Assembly (NCBI GenBank): GCA_050744225.1
Contig: JBOGGT010000076.1
Coordinates: 1 to 64,000 of the forward strand
From: JAVKSL01 sp050744225
GTDB lineage: Bacteria; Actinomycetota; Acidimicrobiia; Acidimicrobiales; JAJPHD01
Direction of reading: 5' to 3'
DNA: 64,000 bases
Shown here: positions 54,620 to 62,860 of the stretch, in pieces
How the letters are laid out: each line of letters opens with the position of its first letter
How positions within the stretch are numbered: the stretch's first letter is position 1
Notes under the pieces: model-generated
What the model was told of the DNA's origin: nothing
The model's database searches: none
Seen by the model: only the letters and a program-made list of their open reading frames with translations
Program-made: the position numbers and the translations under genes

Positions 54620-56413
54620 GTGCCGATAGCAAGTACTAGAGGAGCGGCTGCCGCCAAGAGCAGCAACCTTGTGGAGATGTCCTGGGACCCGATCACGAGG
54701 ATCGTGGGCAGCCTTGGCATCTACACCAAGATCGACTTCGGTCAGGGCAAGGTAGCGGAGTGTCATTCGACCTCCTCCATCTTCCGTGGCTACAGCATCT
54801 TCATGAAGGGGAAGGACCCTCGGGACGCCCACTTCATCACCAGCCGGATCTGCGGCATCTGTGGTGACAACCACGCCACAGTGTCGTGCTACACCCAGCA
54901 GATGGCATACGGTTGCGTCCCGCCGAAGCTCGGCGAGTGGATCGTGGACCTGGGTGAGGCGGCTGAGTACATCTTCGACCACAACATCTTCCAGGAGAAC
55001 CTGGTCATGGTGGACTTCTGCGAGCGGATGGTCTCAGAGACCAACCCGGGCGTGCTCGAGCTCGCTGAGCGTACCGAGGCCCCCAACGCCGCCTACCACG
55101 GCTACCGGACCATCGCCGACATCATGCGCTCGGTGAACCCCTTCTCGGGTGACCTCTACCGTGAGGCGCTGGTCGTCTCCCGGTGGACCCGTGAGATGTT
55201 CTGCCTGATGGAGGGCCGCCACGTACACCCCTCCACCCTCTACCCAGGTGGCGTGGGCACCGTTGCGACCATCCAGCTCATGAGCGACTACATCACCCGG
55301 CTCATGCGCTACTGCGAGTTCCTCAAGAAGGTCGTCCCGCTGCACGACGACATCTTCGACTTCATGTACGAGGCCCTGCCGGGCTACGAAGAGGTTGGGC
55401 GTCGGCGCATCATGACCATCTGCTGGGGCTCCTTCCAGGACCCGGACGTCTGCAACTTCAACTACCGGGACATGACCGAGTGGGGCCGTGCGATGTACGT
55501 CACCCCCGGCGTCGTGGTCGACGGCAAGCTGGTCACCAACGACCTGGTCGACATCAACCTCGGAATACGGATCCTTCTCGGGTCCTCGTACTACCGTGAC
55601 TGGGAAGGCGAGGAGACCTTCGTCGCCCGCGACCCGCTGGGCAACCCGGTTGACCGTCGTCACCCCTGGAACCAGCACACGATCCCGATGCCGCAGAAGC
55701 GGAACTTCGACGAGAAGTACAGCTGGGTCATGTCTCCCCGCTGGTTCGACGGCAAGGACTACCTGGCCACCGACACCGGTGGTGGGCCCATCGCCCGCCT
55801 CTGGGCGACCGCGCTCTCGGGCCTGGTCGACATCGGCTACGTGAAGGCCACCGGCACCAGCGTCATCATGAACATCCCGAGGACGGCGCTCAAGCCGGAG
55901 ATGACCGTCGAGTGGAAGTGCCCGCAGTGGTCCAACGCCATCGAGCGCGACCGTGCACGCACGTACTTCCAGGCCTACGCGGCCTGCTGTGCCCTGCACT
56001 TCGCCGAGAAGGCACTGGCCGAGATCCGGGCTGGGAACACCAAGACCTGGGAGCCCTTCACGGTTCCCGACGAGGGAATCGGCTGTGGCTTCACCGAGGC
56101 CGTCCGCGGCGTCATCTCCCACCACCTGGTCATCAGGGGCGGGAAGATCGCCAACTACCACCCGTACCCCCCCACGCCCTGGAACGCCAACCCCCGCGAC
56201 GTCTACGGGACCCTTGGCCCATACGAGGACGCGGTCACGGACTGCCCCATCTTTGAGGAGAACGACCTCGAGCACTTCAAGGGGATCGACATCATGCGCT
56301 CCGTGCGCAGCTTCGACCCCTGTCTTCCCTGTGGTGTGCACATGTACCTAGGGAAGGGCAAGGTGCTTGACAAGATGCACTCCCCGACCATGGTGCACAC
56401 CGTCGAAGACTGA
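54620..56413 (+). CDS. hupL: [NiFe] hydrogenase large subunit (group 1h-like)
   Basis: 597 residues from GTG, with GGGAGG upstream. It holds the NiFe active site: N-terminal pair in RICGICGDNHAT (Cys78, Cys81) and C-terminal pair in DPCLPCGVHM (Cys568, Cys571). His574 is the usual cleavage point, leaving a 23-residue C-terminal peptide to be removed by the protease encoded at 59934. The subunit pairs with HupS, and the motifs fit group 1h high-affinity H2-oxidising enzymes that let soil actinobacteria scavenge trace H2. Confidence 0.96.
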   Translation: MPIASTRGAAAAKSSNLVEMSWDPITRIVGSLGIYTKIDFGQGKVAECHSTSSIFRGYSIFMKGKDPRDAHFITSRICGICGDNHATVSCYTQQMAYGCVPPKLGEWIVDLGEAAEYIFDHNIFQENLVMVDFCERMVSETNPGVLELAERTEAPNAAYHGYRTIADIMRSVNPFSGDLYREALVVSRWTREMFCLMEGRHVHPSTLYPGGVGTVATIQLMSDYITRLMRYCEFLKKVVPLHDDIFDFMYEALPGYEEVGRRRIMTICWGSFQDPDVCNFNYRDMTEWGRAMYVTPGVVVDGKLVTNDLVDINLGIRILLGSSYYRDWEGEETFVARDPLGNPVDRRHPWNQHTIPMPQKRNFDEKYSWVMSPRWFDGKDYLATDTGGGPIARLWATALSGLVDIGYVKATGTSVIMNIPRTALKPEMTVEWKCPQWSNAIERDRARTYFQAYAACCALHFAEKALAEIRAGNTKTWEPFTVPDEGIGCGFTEAVRGVISHHLVIRGGKIANYHPYPPTPWNANPRDVYGTLGPYEDAVTDCPIFEENDLEHFKGIDIMRSVRSFDPCLPCGVHMYLGKGKVLDKMHSPTMVHTVED

Positions 56414-56439
56414 TTCCCCGAGAGCCAAAGGAAGGACCC

Positions 56440-56982
56440 GTGTCCGATCAAGAGCAACTGAGGGCCACGGGCGATCAGATCGAGCACTTGCTCGATGAGA
56501 TCGGAAGATTACCGGATAGGCGTGCCAAGGAGTGGGCCGAGGAGCTTTTGCGACTCGTGACCGACATGTACGAGGCCGCTCTAGCCAGAATGATCGAGTC
56601 AGGTTGCCGGCCCGGCGCTATCGCCGGGCCGGCCCTGCTCGATACCTGGGCCAAGGACGATCTGATCGCAAGCTTGTTGATCCTCCATGGCCTGCATCCC
56701 GACGGTACGAGGGAGCGAGTTCAGCGCGCACTAGAAGACCTGAACCCGTCCCTCGGAGCCGGAGACGTCCGAGTGCTGGATATGGACCCAGACGCAGGCA
56801 GCGCTCGGATCCGTGCACTGGGCGACGGCACCTCAGGTTCTCAGGCCCGCGTCGAGGCGTTGGTCCTGAAGGTGATCGAGGACGTCGCACCGGAGCTCAC
56901 CGACATCAAACTGGAGCGACCGCTGCCCTCGACACCGGTTCAACTGGGCCGTCGTCCTCAGCCGGCCGCCGAGGGCGGGTGA
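56440..56982 (+). CDS. NifU-like hydrogenase-associated protein
   Basis: 180 residues from GTG with AAAGGAAGG upstream. A helical N-terminus (EWAEELLRLVTDMYEAALAR, DDLIASLLILHGLHPDGTRE) precedes a C-terminal half with NifU C-domain character (ARVEALVLKVIEDVAPELTD, IKLERP), but the usual CxxC of that domain is absent. NifU-like genes occur in group 1h operons and may help Fe-S cluster insertion; without Cys it cannot itself be a cluster scaffold in the usual way. Confidence 0.65.
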   Translation: MSDQEQLRATGDQIEHLLDEIGRLPDRRAKEWAEELLRLVTDMYEAALARMIESGCRPGAIAGPALLDTWAKDDLIASLLILHGLHPDGTRERVQRALEDLNPSLGAGDVRVLDMDPDAGSARIRALGDGTSGSQARVEALVLKVIEDVAPELTDIKLERPLPSTPVQLGRRPQPAAEGG

Positions 56983-56989
56983 TAGCCCG

Positions 56990-57700
56990 GTGAGCAGCCC
57001 CCAGCAGTGGCCGATGATACCCGGCATGTCACGGCCAGACGATGGGCCGCTGGCTTCGCTCAAACGGGTCCGGTCGATGCCCCGGATCAAGCCGGGCGAG
57101 CGCTGCGAACTGTGTGCCAAGGGCATCCCCGAAGAGCACCTCCACGTGGTGAACATAGACACCCGCGAGCTGCTGTGTGCCTGCCAGGCTTGCTACCTGC
57201 TGTTCATCGGCGGTGCGTCGGGCAAGATCCGGGCGGTTCCCGAGCGCTACCTGGCTCTGACGGGCTTTTCGCTCACCACCAGCCAGTGGGAGGCGCTGCA
57301 GGTGCCGGTCAGCGTCGCATTCTTCTTTCATAATTCCCGCCAGACGGAGGTCGCTGCCTTCTACCCGAGCCCGGCCGGCGCCACCGAATGCCTGCTGCCG
57401 CTCGGTTCGTGGGAAGACATCGTGGCGTCCCACCCAATCCTTGACGAGCTGGCGCCGGATGTGGAGGCAGCGCTCGTACACGTCGAGGACAAGGTCAGCG
57501 AGTGCTTCGTGGTACCGATCGACATCTGCTACGAGCTGGTCGGCGTGCTGCGGAACCAGTGGCGGGGTTTTGACGGAGGTCCGGAAGCCCAGGCGGCCCT
57601 CGGCGGGTTCTTCGACCGTGTCCGCTCCCGGGCCCGGCCGGTGGCAAGCGGCGTGGTGTCGAGCGGCGCGCTGGCGGCCGGTGAGGAGCTACATGCCTAA
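56990..57700 (+). CDS. DUF5947-like hydrogenase operon protein
   Basis: 236 residues from GTG. Two Cys pairs near the N-terminus, CELC and CACQAC (about residues 40-66), look like a zinc or rubredoxin-like site (GERCELCAKGIPEEHLHVVN). The rest has AFFFHNSRQTEVAAFYPSPA, GATECLLPL and PIDICYELVGVLRNQWRGF. The family is, as far as I know, tied to actinobacterial group 1h hydrogenases; function unknown. The Cys site suggests electron transfer or metal handling. It overlaps the next gene by 8 nt. Confidence 0.7.
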   Translation: MSSPQQWPMIPGMSRPDDGPLASLKRVRSMPRIKPGERCELCAKGIPEEHLHVVNIDTRELLCACQACYLLFIGGASGKIRAVPERYLALTGFSLTTSQWEALQVPVSVAFFFHNSRQTEVAAFYPSPAGATECLLPLGSWEDIVASHPILDELAPDVEAALVHVEDKVSECFVVPIDICYELVGVLRNQWRGFDGGPEAQAALGGFFDRVRSRARPVASGVVSSGALAAGEELHA

Positions 57701-58334
57701 CCTGGCGTTCAAGATCACCGACGCAAGGGCGGACCCCTTCGGCGCGGCCCCCACGATCCTGCTGAAGACGCTGGTGACCGAGTCCACCGGTGCCCAGATC
57801 CACGCGGTCGCACTCAAGGCGCTGGTGCGGATCGAACCGCAGAAGCGACGCTACAGCCGCTCCGACGAGGGCCACCTGGCGGAGGTGTTCGGGGAGCCGT
57901 CACGCTGGGGGGATACGCTCAAGCCGTTCACCTGGTGCCAGATCTCCACCACCCTGCCGGCCTTCGTAGACAGCTACGAGGTCGAGGTCCCGGTCGCCTG
58001 CACCTACGACTTGGAGGTGGCTGCGGGGAAGTATTTTCACGGCTTGGAGGACGGGGAGATCCCGATCAACCTGCTGTTCAGCGGCACGATCTTTTCCACT
58101 ATCGGGCCGCGCCTGGCGGTTGAGCCGATTTCTTGGAGCCTGGAGGCGCCGTTCCGGCTTCCGGTCAAGGTCTGGCAGGATACGATGGACCAGTACTTCC
58201 CGGGCGACGGGTGGCTCAGGCTTCCCCGCAACACCATCGACGCCCTGGGGAGGTTCAAGTCCAGAGAGGCACTCATAACCTGGGACCAGGCCATCGAGGC
58301 GCTTCTCAAGCAGGTAGGGGAGGAGCAGCTGTGA
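57693..58334 (+). CDS. DUF6084-like hydrogenase operon protein
   Basis: 213 residues from ATG 57693 (GTGAGGAG upstream). Beta-rich: LAFKITDARADPFGAAPTIL, IHAVALKALVRIEPQKRRYS, VPVACTYDLEVAAGKYFHGL, PINLLFSGTIFS. It has no catalytic motif. Its role is unknown; it is restricted to this kind of operon as far as I can judge. Its stop overlaps the next GTG (GTGA). Confidence 0.7.
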   Translation: MPNLAFKITDARADPFGAAPTILLKTLVTESTGAQIHAVALKALVRIEPQKRRYSRSDEGHLAEVFGEPSRWGDTLKPFTWCQISTTLPAFVDSYEVEVPVACTYDLEVAAGKYFHGLEDGEIPINLLFSGTIFSTIGPRLAVEPISWSLEAPFRLPVKVWQDTMDQYFPGDGWLRLPRNTIDALGRFKSREALITWDQAIEALLKQVGEEQL

Positions 58335-59941
58335 CCGGCACCGGCGACCCAGAGATCGATCGCCGCTTCGCGCGCGCCCACAAGGTGGCCTCCGCGGTGC
58401 TGAACGAGGGCCGCGTCCTGTACCCGTACCGAGCTTCCTCGTCTCGCAACCAGGTCCGCTGGCAGTGGGGCGTCCTTGCCCCGAAGGCATTCTGCGCAAC
58501 CGAGAGTTCCGAGGACTGGGAGATGCGCACCGAGTGCATCGCCGACGGGGGTCCCGAGGCAACGATCTGGGCGCGGGTCCAGTTCCTCTACCTCCGGTCA
58601 CGTACGGTGCAGGAGCGGTTCGGCGACGGGTTCCGGTCTGTCCCGTCCCTGGAGGTGGGCGAGCGGCTAATCGTCACCTTTGACGAGTCCGAAGAGTTGG
58701 AGATCGACCTAGGTCCGATCTCCTTCGGCAGGTTGCACCACGAGCCGCAGGTGCTGCCCATAGTCCTGCCCGAAGAGCTGAGCGAGGAGATCCTCACCAA
58801 CTCCGATGGCGAGGTCGTCGGCCGGGTCCTTCTGGAGCGGGCACCGATGAACGGTCAGGTCGAAGTTCGGGTGACCCGGTGTGAGAGCCCGTTCATGCTG
58901 CACCGCCTCACCGTGGAGATCTCCAACCTCACGCCCTGGTCCGGGCCGGCGGGACACCGCGACGATGTGGTCCGCCGCTCCTTCCTCTCGGTACACACCC
59001 TTCTCGCGATCGAAAGTGGGGACTTCGTCTCGCACCGGGACCCTCCGGACTTCGCCAAGGAGGCCGTTGCCGGCTGCGTGAACAAGGGGACGTACCCGGT
59101 CCTGGCCGACGACGACGATAAGATCGTCCTGTCCTCGCGGATCATCCTCGACGATCATCCCGAGGTTGCGCCGGAGAGCGAGGGCGAGTTCTGCGATGCG
59201 TCGGAGTACGATGAGATCCTTTCGCTGATGGTACTGACCCTCTCCGAGGAGGAGAAGCGCGAGGCTCGCAGCACCGACGCCATCTCCGCCGCGATCATCG
59301 AGCGCTGCGAGAACATGCCCAACGAGGTCTGGGACCGGCTGCACGGGGCAATCCGGTCGCTCGCGCCGGTGCCAGGTCCCGAGGACTCCGGGCTTGACGC
59401 CGAGCTCCAGGATCTCTTCGGCGCACCGACGGTTGGCGCACCGAAGGTTGGCGCACCGACGGTTGGCGCCGACGAGGGTGTCCTCACCGAGGCCGACCTG
59501 GCCGCGATGGCATTCGGTGGTGCGAATGACCCGTTTGGCTCCTGGCCCGGAGGGGACGTCCCCTCGTGGTCCGAGGTGGAGGCCGAAGCCGAAGCCATCG
59601 CCGCCGGTTCCACCGAGCAGGATCCGCCCCCATGGTTCAGCCCCGAGGCTGACAAGAGCGTGCACCCGATGCGTGACAAGGTGGTCATTGCCGGCGTGGA
59701 CGTCAGCAGGGGCAGCCTTGTCCGCCTCAGGCCCCGGAAGGGGGCCGCAGACGCACAGGACCTGTTCCTGGTGGGTAGGACCGCCAGGGTGGAGGGCGTG
59801 ATGCACGACATCGACGGAGGAGTCAACCTGGCGCTGTCGCTGGCGGACGACACCGACGAGTTCCACCAGTTCTACGGGCGCTTCTTGTACTTCCTGCCCG
59901 AGGAGTGCGAGCCCCTGGCGGCCGAGGTTCACGGTGAGTAG
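58331..59941 (+). CDS. Large hydrogenase-operon protein of unknown function
   Basis: 536 residues from the overlapping GTG. The N-terminal 340 residues look like a conserved globular protein (VLNEGRVLYPYRASSSRNQV, RWQWGVLAPKAFC, PFMLHRLTVEISNLTPWSGP, RRSFLSVHTLLAIESGDFVS). An acidic linker contains a 15-bp tandem repeat (GAPTVGAPKVGAPTVGA, 59421-59475), and the C-terminal domain ends LADDTDEFHQFYGRFLYFLP. No enzyme motif recognised. Long unknown proteins of this type occur beside DUF5947 and DUF6084 in actinobacterial H2-oxidising operons. Confidence 0.68.
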   Translation: MTGTGDPEIDRRFARAHKVASAVLNEGRVLYPYRASSSRNQVRWQWGVLAPKAFCATESSEDWEMRTECIADGGPEATIWARVQFLYLRSRTVQERFGDGFRSVPSLEVGERLIVTFDESEELEIDLGPISFGRLHHEPQVLPIVLPEELSEEILTNSDGEVVGRVLLERAPMNGQVEVRVTRCESPFMLHRLTVEISNLTPWSGPAGHRDDVVRRSFLSVHTLLAIESGDFVSHRDPPDFAKEAVAGCVNKGTYPVLADDDDKIVLSSRIILDDHPEVAPESEGEFCDASEYDEILSLMVLTLSEEEKREARSTDAISAAIIERCENMPNEVWDRLHGAIRSLAPVPGPEDSGLDAELQDLFGAPTVGAPKVGAPTVGADEGVLTEADLAAMAFGGANDPFGSWPGGDVPSWSEVEAEAEAIAAGSTEQDPPPWFSPEADKSVHPMRDKVVIAGVDVSRGSLVRLRPRKGAADAQDLFLVGRTARVEGVMHDIDGGVNLALSLADDTDEFHQFYGRFLYFLPEECEPLAAEVHGE

Positions 59942-60533
59942 TCCAGGCCAGGAGGCGGCCAGCTCGCTGCTGGAGATCGCCATGGCGAACTCACCCACCT
60001 CGGGGGATGGCCGCTCGGCCACGGGTGCTCCGCGGACCCAAAAGGTCCTGGTGGCCGGGATCGGCAACATCTTCCTGGGTGACGACGGCTTCGGCGTCGA
60101 GGTCGTGCGCCGCCTCGAGGGCAAACCGATGCCGGAGGGAGTCAGAGTCATAGACTTCGGCATCCGTGGCATCCACCTGGCCTACGAGCTGATGAACGGC
60201 TATGACACCCTGGTACTCGTGGACGCACTCCCGCGTGGAGAGGAGCCCGGTACGGTCACCCTCTTCGAGCCCGAGATCGAGATCGAATCCGAAGAGACTC
60301 GCCAACCCATGATGGATGCCCATGGCATGGACCCTGCCACCGTGCTCGGGATGCTCTCGGACCTGGGCGGCAAGGTGGACCGGATTCTACTGGTAGGGTG
60401 TGAACCGTCTACGGTGGAGGAGCAGATGGGGCTATCCGAGCCCGTCGCAGCCGCTCTGGACGAGGCGGTCGCGGTCGTGATGCGGTTGATCACGGAGGCG
60501 TCGTCAGACGCCAGAGAGGAGGGGTCGTCTTGA
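59934..60533 (+). CDS. Hydrogenase maturation protease
   Basis: 199 residues from a GTG overlapping the previous gene; an internal ATG near 59982 may be the true start. HyaD/HybD-type fold: VLVAGIGNIFLGDDGFGVEV (nickel-binding acidic residue), VIDFGIRGIHLAYEL, DTLVLVDALPRG (second acidic residue) and MDAHGMDPATVLGML (His ligand). It should remove the HupL C-terminal peptide after nickel insertion. Overlaps the first microprotein ORF by TTGA. Confidence 0.92.
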   Translation: MSSPGQEAASSLLEIAMANSPTSGDGRSATGAPRTQKVLVAGIGNIFLGDDGFGVEVVRRLEGKPMPEGVRVIDFGIRGIHLAYELMNGYDTLVLVDALPRGEEPGTVTLFEPEIEIESEETRQPMMDAHGMDPATVLGMLSDLGGKVDRILLVGCEPSTVEEQMGLSEPVAAALDEAVAVVMRLITEASSDAREEGSS

Positions 60534-60634
60534 TCCGTAAGATGCTGAAATCCATGCTGCTCACCATGGTGGCAGGAGTAGTTGTCCAATCTCTGCCTGA
60601 CATTGGCAGATACCTCAAGATACGGGAGATGTGA
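60530..60634 (+). CDS. Microprotein 1 of 3 (DUF6893-like single-helix protein)
   Basis: 34 residues from TTG, which overlaps the protease stop; AGGAGGGG lies upstream. One hydrophobic helix (MLLTMVAGVVVQ), then the shared tail SLPDIGRYLKIREM. The end motif PDIxRYxxxREM is the same in the next two ORFs. Likely a membrane-anchored partner of the hydrogenase or its quinone contact; that is inference. Confidence 0.72.
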   Translation: MIRKMLKSMLLTMVAGVVVQSLPDIGRYLKIREM

Positions 60635-60637
60635 CCG

Positions 60638-60736
60638 ATGAAGTTTCTCCTTTCCATCGCAGTGGCAGCTTTCGCTGCGCTGGCCATCCAGTCCATGCCG
60701 GACATAGCCAGATACCTCAAGCTCAGGGAGATGTGA
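60638..60736 (+). CDS. Microprotein 2 of 3 (DUF6893-like single-helix protein)
   Basis: 32 residues. Hydrophobic FLLSIAVAAFAALAIQ, then SMPDIARYLKLREM. It starts 3 nt after the stop of microprotein 1 (TGACCGATG), and the GGGAG in the shared REM codons serves as its ribosome site. Confidence 0.72.
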   Translation: MKFLLSIAVAAFAALAIQSMPDIARYLKLREM

Positions 60737-60739
60737 CCG

Positions 60740-60838
60740 ATGAATCTCATTATTCTGGTCGCAGTCGCGGCGATCGCCGCGCTCGTGGTGACCTCCATGC
60801 CGGACATCAGCCGGTACTTCCAGCTCAGGGAGATGTAG
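60740..60838 (+). CDS. Microprotein 3 of 3 (DUF6893-like single-helix protein)
   Basis: 32 residues. Hydrophobic LIILVAVAAIAALVV, then SMPDISRYFQLREM. Same 3-nt TGACCGATG junction and same ribosome site as copy 2, so the set arose by tandem duplication, with the helices diverging more than the tails. Confidence 0.72.
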   Translation: MNLIILVAVAAIAALVVTSMPDISRYFQLREM

Positions 60839-60917
60839 TCAGGGCCTCAGCCCGGCCAGCCCGGGTTGAGGCCGAAACGAGACCGAACTTGGTCCACCAA
60901 GCAAGAAAGGGAGAGCC

Positions 60918-61190
60918 ATGTGCCTAGGCATACCGGGTGAAGTCATCGAGATGCTTGATGCTGAGCGCCACTTGGCGAAGGTCAACGTCGCTGGCGTCAG
61001 GCGCAACATCAATGTGGGCCTGATCGACGACGAAGGAGTGGCCCCGGGCGACTGGGTGCTGATCCACGTCGGCTTTGCGATGGCCAAGATTGACGAGCAG
61101 GAGGCCGAGATGGCTCTTGAGTCGTTGCAGATGATGGGCCAGGCCTACGCCGATGAGGTGCAGGCGGTCATCGAGTCACAGATCGCATAA
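60918..61190 (+). CDS. hypC: Hydrogenase maturation chaperone HypC
   Basis: 90 residues. It begins MCLGIPGEVIEML, with the essential Cys2, and has VNVAGVRRNINVGLI and VLIHVGFAMAKIDEQEAEMA. AAGAAAGGGAGAG precedes the ATG. It carries the Fe(CN)2CO unit from HypD to HupL. It is the standard HypC, in addition to the HypC-like domain of the 46800 gene. Its last codons are part of a duplicated segment. Confidence 0.95.
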   Translation: MCLGIPGEVIEMLDAERHLAKVNVAGVRRNINVGLIDDEGVAPGDWVLIHVGFAMAKIDEQEAEMALESLQMMGQAYADEVQAVIESQIA

Positions 61191-61229
61191 TCGAGTAATC
61201 GAGTCACAGATCGCCAAGTCACAGATCGC
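61171..61229 (+). repeat. Direct repeats at the hypC stop
   Basis: TCGAGTCACAGATCGC occurs at 61171-61186 and 61199-61214, and AGTCACAGATCGC again at about 61216-61229. The first copy encodes the hypC C-terminus, and the others are non-coding. Confidence 0.85.
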
Positions 61230-61285
61230 GTAGTTGAAGACCATCCAAGAGGAAGATTCGCTCTGAACAGGGGAGGCATAGCGCA

Positions 61286-61558
61286 ATGAGTACATTCGCC
61301 GGTTTCTTGCTCGGCTACATCTTTGGCACCAAGGCAGGGGGCGACCTCATCGGGGACCTGAAGGGTTCCCTGGGGACCATCGCCGGTTCCGGAGAGGTCC
61401 AGAGCATCCTGGCCACCGGGATGGAGGCAGTGAAGGGCGTGACGGGTTTGGTGGGCAACGCGGGATCGCTTCAGGGCTTGATCGGGGGACTTGTCCCTGC
61501 GGCCCGCGGGTTGATCTCGTCTGGTGGGGGCCTGCTGGCCTCCCGCATGGCGGCCTGA
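61286..61558 (+). CDS. Small Gly-rich amphipathic protein in the hydrogenase operon
   Basis: 90 residues with GGGAGG before the ATG. MSTFAGFLLGYIFGTKAGGD reads as a short membrane-inserting start (YtxH-like), followed by Gly/Ala/Val-rich amphipathic stretches (LKGSLGTIAGSGEV, LIGGLVPAARGLISSGGGLL). It is neither a classic signal peptide nor a globular fold. It could attach the hydrogenase to the membrane or help it assemble. I know no family name. Confidence 0.62.
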   Translation: MSTFAGFLLGYIFGTKAGGDLIGDLKGSLGTIAGSGEVQSILATGMEAVKGVTGLVGNAGSLQGLIGGLVPAARGLISSGGGLLASRMAA

Positions 61559-61575
61559 GAGCCCCGGCGAATCTG

Positions 61576-61599
61576 GGGCCGGCCTGGTTGGGCCGGCCC
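61576..61599 (+). terminator. Hairpin before hypD
   Basis: GGGCCGGCC / GGCCGGCCC stem around TGGTT, preceded by a GCCCC/GGGGC stem. It has no T-tract, so termination may be partial. It could lower expression of hypD relative to the structural genes. Confidence 0.5.
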
Positions 61600-61652
61600 A
61601 CTAGAGCTAAACTATCCAGCCGGCTCGGCTGGGCGAGGAGAGGGAGGCAAGC

Positions 61653-62825
61653 ATGCGTTTCGTTGACGAATACAGGGACCCGGCGGCCGCCAGGGCGTTG
61701 GTGAGCCATATCACCGAGCTGGCCGGGGATGACCACTTCAAGTTCATGGAGGTCTGCGGCGGCCACACCCACACCATCTACCGCCACGGCATCGAGCACG
61801 TCCTGCCTGAAACGGTCGAGTTGGTTCATGGCCCTGGCTGTCCCGTTTGCGTCATCCCGATGGGACGGATCGATGACGCCATCGCGGTGGCCGAGACCCC
61901 GGGCGTGATCTTCACCTCCTTCGGAGACATGATGCGCGTCCCCGGCTCCAAGGGGAACCTGTTGGCCGCGAAGGCTCGTGGCGCAGATGTGCGATTTGTC
62001 TACTCCCCTCTGGATGCACTCCGCCTTGCGGTCGAGAACCCCGACCGGCAAGTGGTCTTCTTCGCGGTGGGGTTCGAGACCACCGCCCCCTCGACTGCGG
62101 TGACCCTGCTGCGCGCACGCGCCGACGGAATCATGAACTTCAGCGTGTTCTCCAACCACGTGACCATCGTGCCTCCGATCAAGGCGATCCTCGAATCGCC
62201 CGACCTGCGGCTCAACGGTTTCCTTGGCCCAGGACACGTCTCCACCGTCGTGGGGCAGTATCCCTACCGTTTCGTCTCCGAGAAATACCACCTGCCCCTG
62301 GTGACCGCCGGCTTCGAGCCCTTGGACATCCTCCAGGCCGTGGCCATGCTCCTAGCGCAGATCCGCGAGGGACGATGCGAGATCGAGAACCAGTACACCC
62401 GCTGCATCCGCGACGAAGGCAACCCGCGGGCGCTGGCGATCCTCGGCGAGGTCTTCGAGCTCCGGCCTCACTTCGAATGGCGCGGTCTGGGATTCATCTC
62501 GCAGAGCGGGTTGAGGCTCAACGCAGCCTTCGCGCCCTGGGACGCCGAGCTGCGCTACGAGGTGCCCGGTGTGCGGGTGGCCGACCCCAAGGCCTGCCAG
62601 TGCGGCGAGGTGCTCAAGGGGGTCATCAAGCCCTGGGAGTGCAAGGTGTTCGGTACTGCCTGCACCCCGGAGACCCCCATCGGGACCTGCATGGTCTCCT
62701 CGGAGGGTGCCTGCGCGGCCTACTACAACTTCGGCCGCCTTCACCGCGAGGCCTCGCTCAGCGTGGCACAGGTACACCAGCCCGTTGTCCGTGAGGTAGC
62801 TATGAGCGCACCCCGGCCGGCCTAG
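61653..62825 (+). CDS. hypD: Hydrogenase maturation protein HypD
   Basis: 390 residues. Motifs: MEVCGGHTHTIYRHGIEHVL (Cys35), HGPGCPVCVIPMGRID, FTSFGDMMRVPGS, and the C-terminal [4Fe-4S] Cys set DPKACQCGEVLKG, CKVFGTACTPETPIGTC and SSEGACAAYY. With HypC it assembles the Fe(CN)2CO group. GAGAGGGAGG precedes the ATG. Confidence 0.97.
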   Translation: MRFVDEYRDPAAARALVSHITELAGDDHFKFMEVCGGHTHTIYRHGIEHVLPETVELVHGPGCPVCVIPMGRIDDAIAVAETPGVIFTSFGDMMRVPGSKGNLLAAKARGADVRFVYSPLDALRLAVENPDRQVVFFAVGFETTAPSTAVTLLRARADGIMNFSVFSNHVTIVPPIKAILESPDLRLNGFLGPGHVSTVVGQYPYRFVSEKYHLPLVTAGFEPLDILQAVAMLLAQIREGRCEIENQYTRCIRDEGNPRALAILGEVFELRPHFEWRGLGFISQSGLRLNAAFAPWDAELRYEVPGVRVADPKACQCGEVLKGVIKPWECKVFGTACTPETPIGTCMVSSEGACAAYYNFGRLHREASLSVAQVHQPVVREVAMSAPRPA

Positions 62826-62860
62826 GAGACGGGTGGGGCCGTGCTCGGTTCGCTCCGGCT

